NCBI GenBank assembly: GCA_002900535.1
Contig: MUGC01000095.1
Coordinates: 1 to 5,148, forward strand
DNA length: 5,148 bases
From: Thermoplasmata archaeon M9B1D
Lineage (GTDB): Archaea > Thermoplasmatota > E2 > DHVEG-1
Direction of reading: 5' to 3'
The position numbers and the translations under genes were made by a program. The notes beneath the pieces are model-generated. The model was not told the DNA's origin and made no database searches. It saw only the letters and a program-made list of their open reading frames with translations. How positions within the stretch are numbered: the stretch's first letter is position 1; each line of letters begins with the position of its first letter. Shown here in pieces: positions 5,120 through 5,148 of the stretch.

Positions 5120-5148
5120 ATGGGAATTTGGGATGCGGAAATATTAAA
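5120..5148 (+). CDS. Possible start of a divergent gene (partial)
   Basis: An ATG at 5120 opens a frame reading MGIWDAEIL to the window edge with no stop. GGAGG ends only two bases before it, which is short for a ribosome binding site. A TTG at 5128 in another frame, ten bases from GGAGG, reads MGCGNIK if used as a start and also stays open. The ATG at 5133 is excluded because it meets a stop after three codons. The family cannot be told from so few residues. Confidence 0.25.

Overview
This is an AT-rich archaeal window with no mobile elements, CRISPR arrays or stable RNA genes. The archaeal assignment rests on two protein-coding genes for archaeal/eukaryotic-type ribosome rescue factors (a Pelota/Dom34 protein and a NEMF/Rqc2/RqcH protein of archaeal architecture). 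TATA-like boxes, and starts that either lack a Shine-Dalgarno or use an AGGTGA-type one, agree with this. A euryarchaeote is likely. A Thermoplasmata-like lineage is only a guess, based on the style of the small membrane-anchored protein.

Layout, left to right. (1) A possible last dozen codons of an upstream gene end at 42. A near-perfect palindrome over a TATA-like core follows at 37-59. (2) A forward gene (81-1088) encodes the radical SAM enzyme of the AmmeMemoRadiSam group (AmrS). It is complete, with an N-terminal cysteine cluster, the CxxxCxxC [4Fe-4S] site and a C-terminal zinc-ribbon-like tail. (3) A 173-base AT-rich intergenic region (1089-1261) carries TATA-like elements, a perfect 20-bp palindrome and a good Shine-Dalgarno. 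(4) A forward gene (1262-2044) encodes an unrecognised 260-aa protein with one N-terminal membrane anchor and a Pro/Glu repeat near the C-terminus. (5) Only five bases separate it from the convergent, reverse-strand two-gene unit: NEMF/RqcH (5054 to 3090), then Pelota (3093 to 2050), overlapping by four bases (ATGA). (6) Upstream of NEMF is a short divergent intergenic segment. It holds a TATA-like element for NEMF and possibly the first codons of a divergent forward gene running off the window.

Functional logic. The reverse-strand unit is a compact ribosome quality-control operon. Pelota recognises ribosomes stalled with an empty A site and, with ABCE1 (not in this window), splits them. The RqcH/NEMF protein then binds the 50S subunit still carrying peptidyl-tRNA and, by analogy with bacterial RqcH, may add a C-terminal tail to the stuck peptide. 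The residues known to matter for tailing (an N-terminal Asp and an Asp-Arg pair) are present. AmrS and the anchored protein have no evident link to this pathway. The AMMECR1 and MEMO partner domains of AmrS are not in the window.
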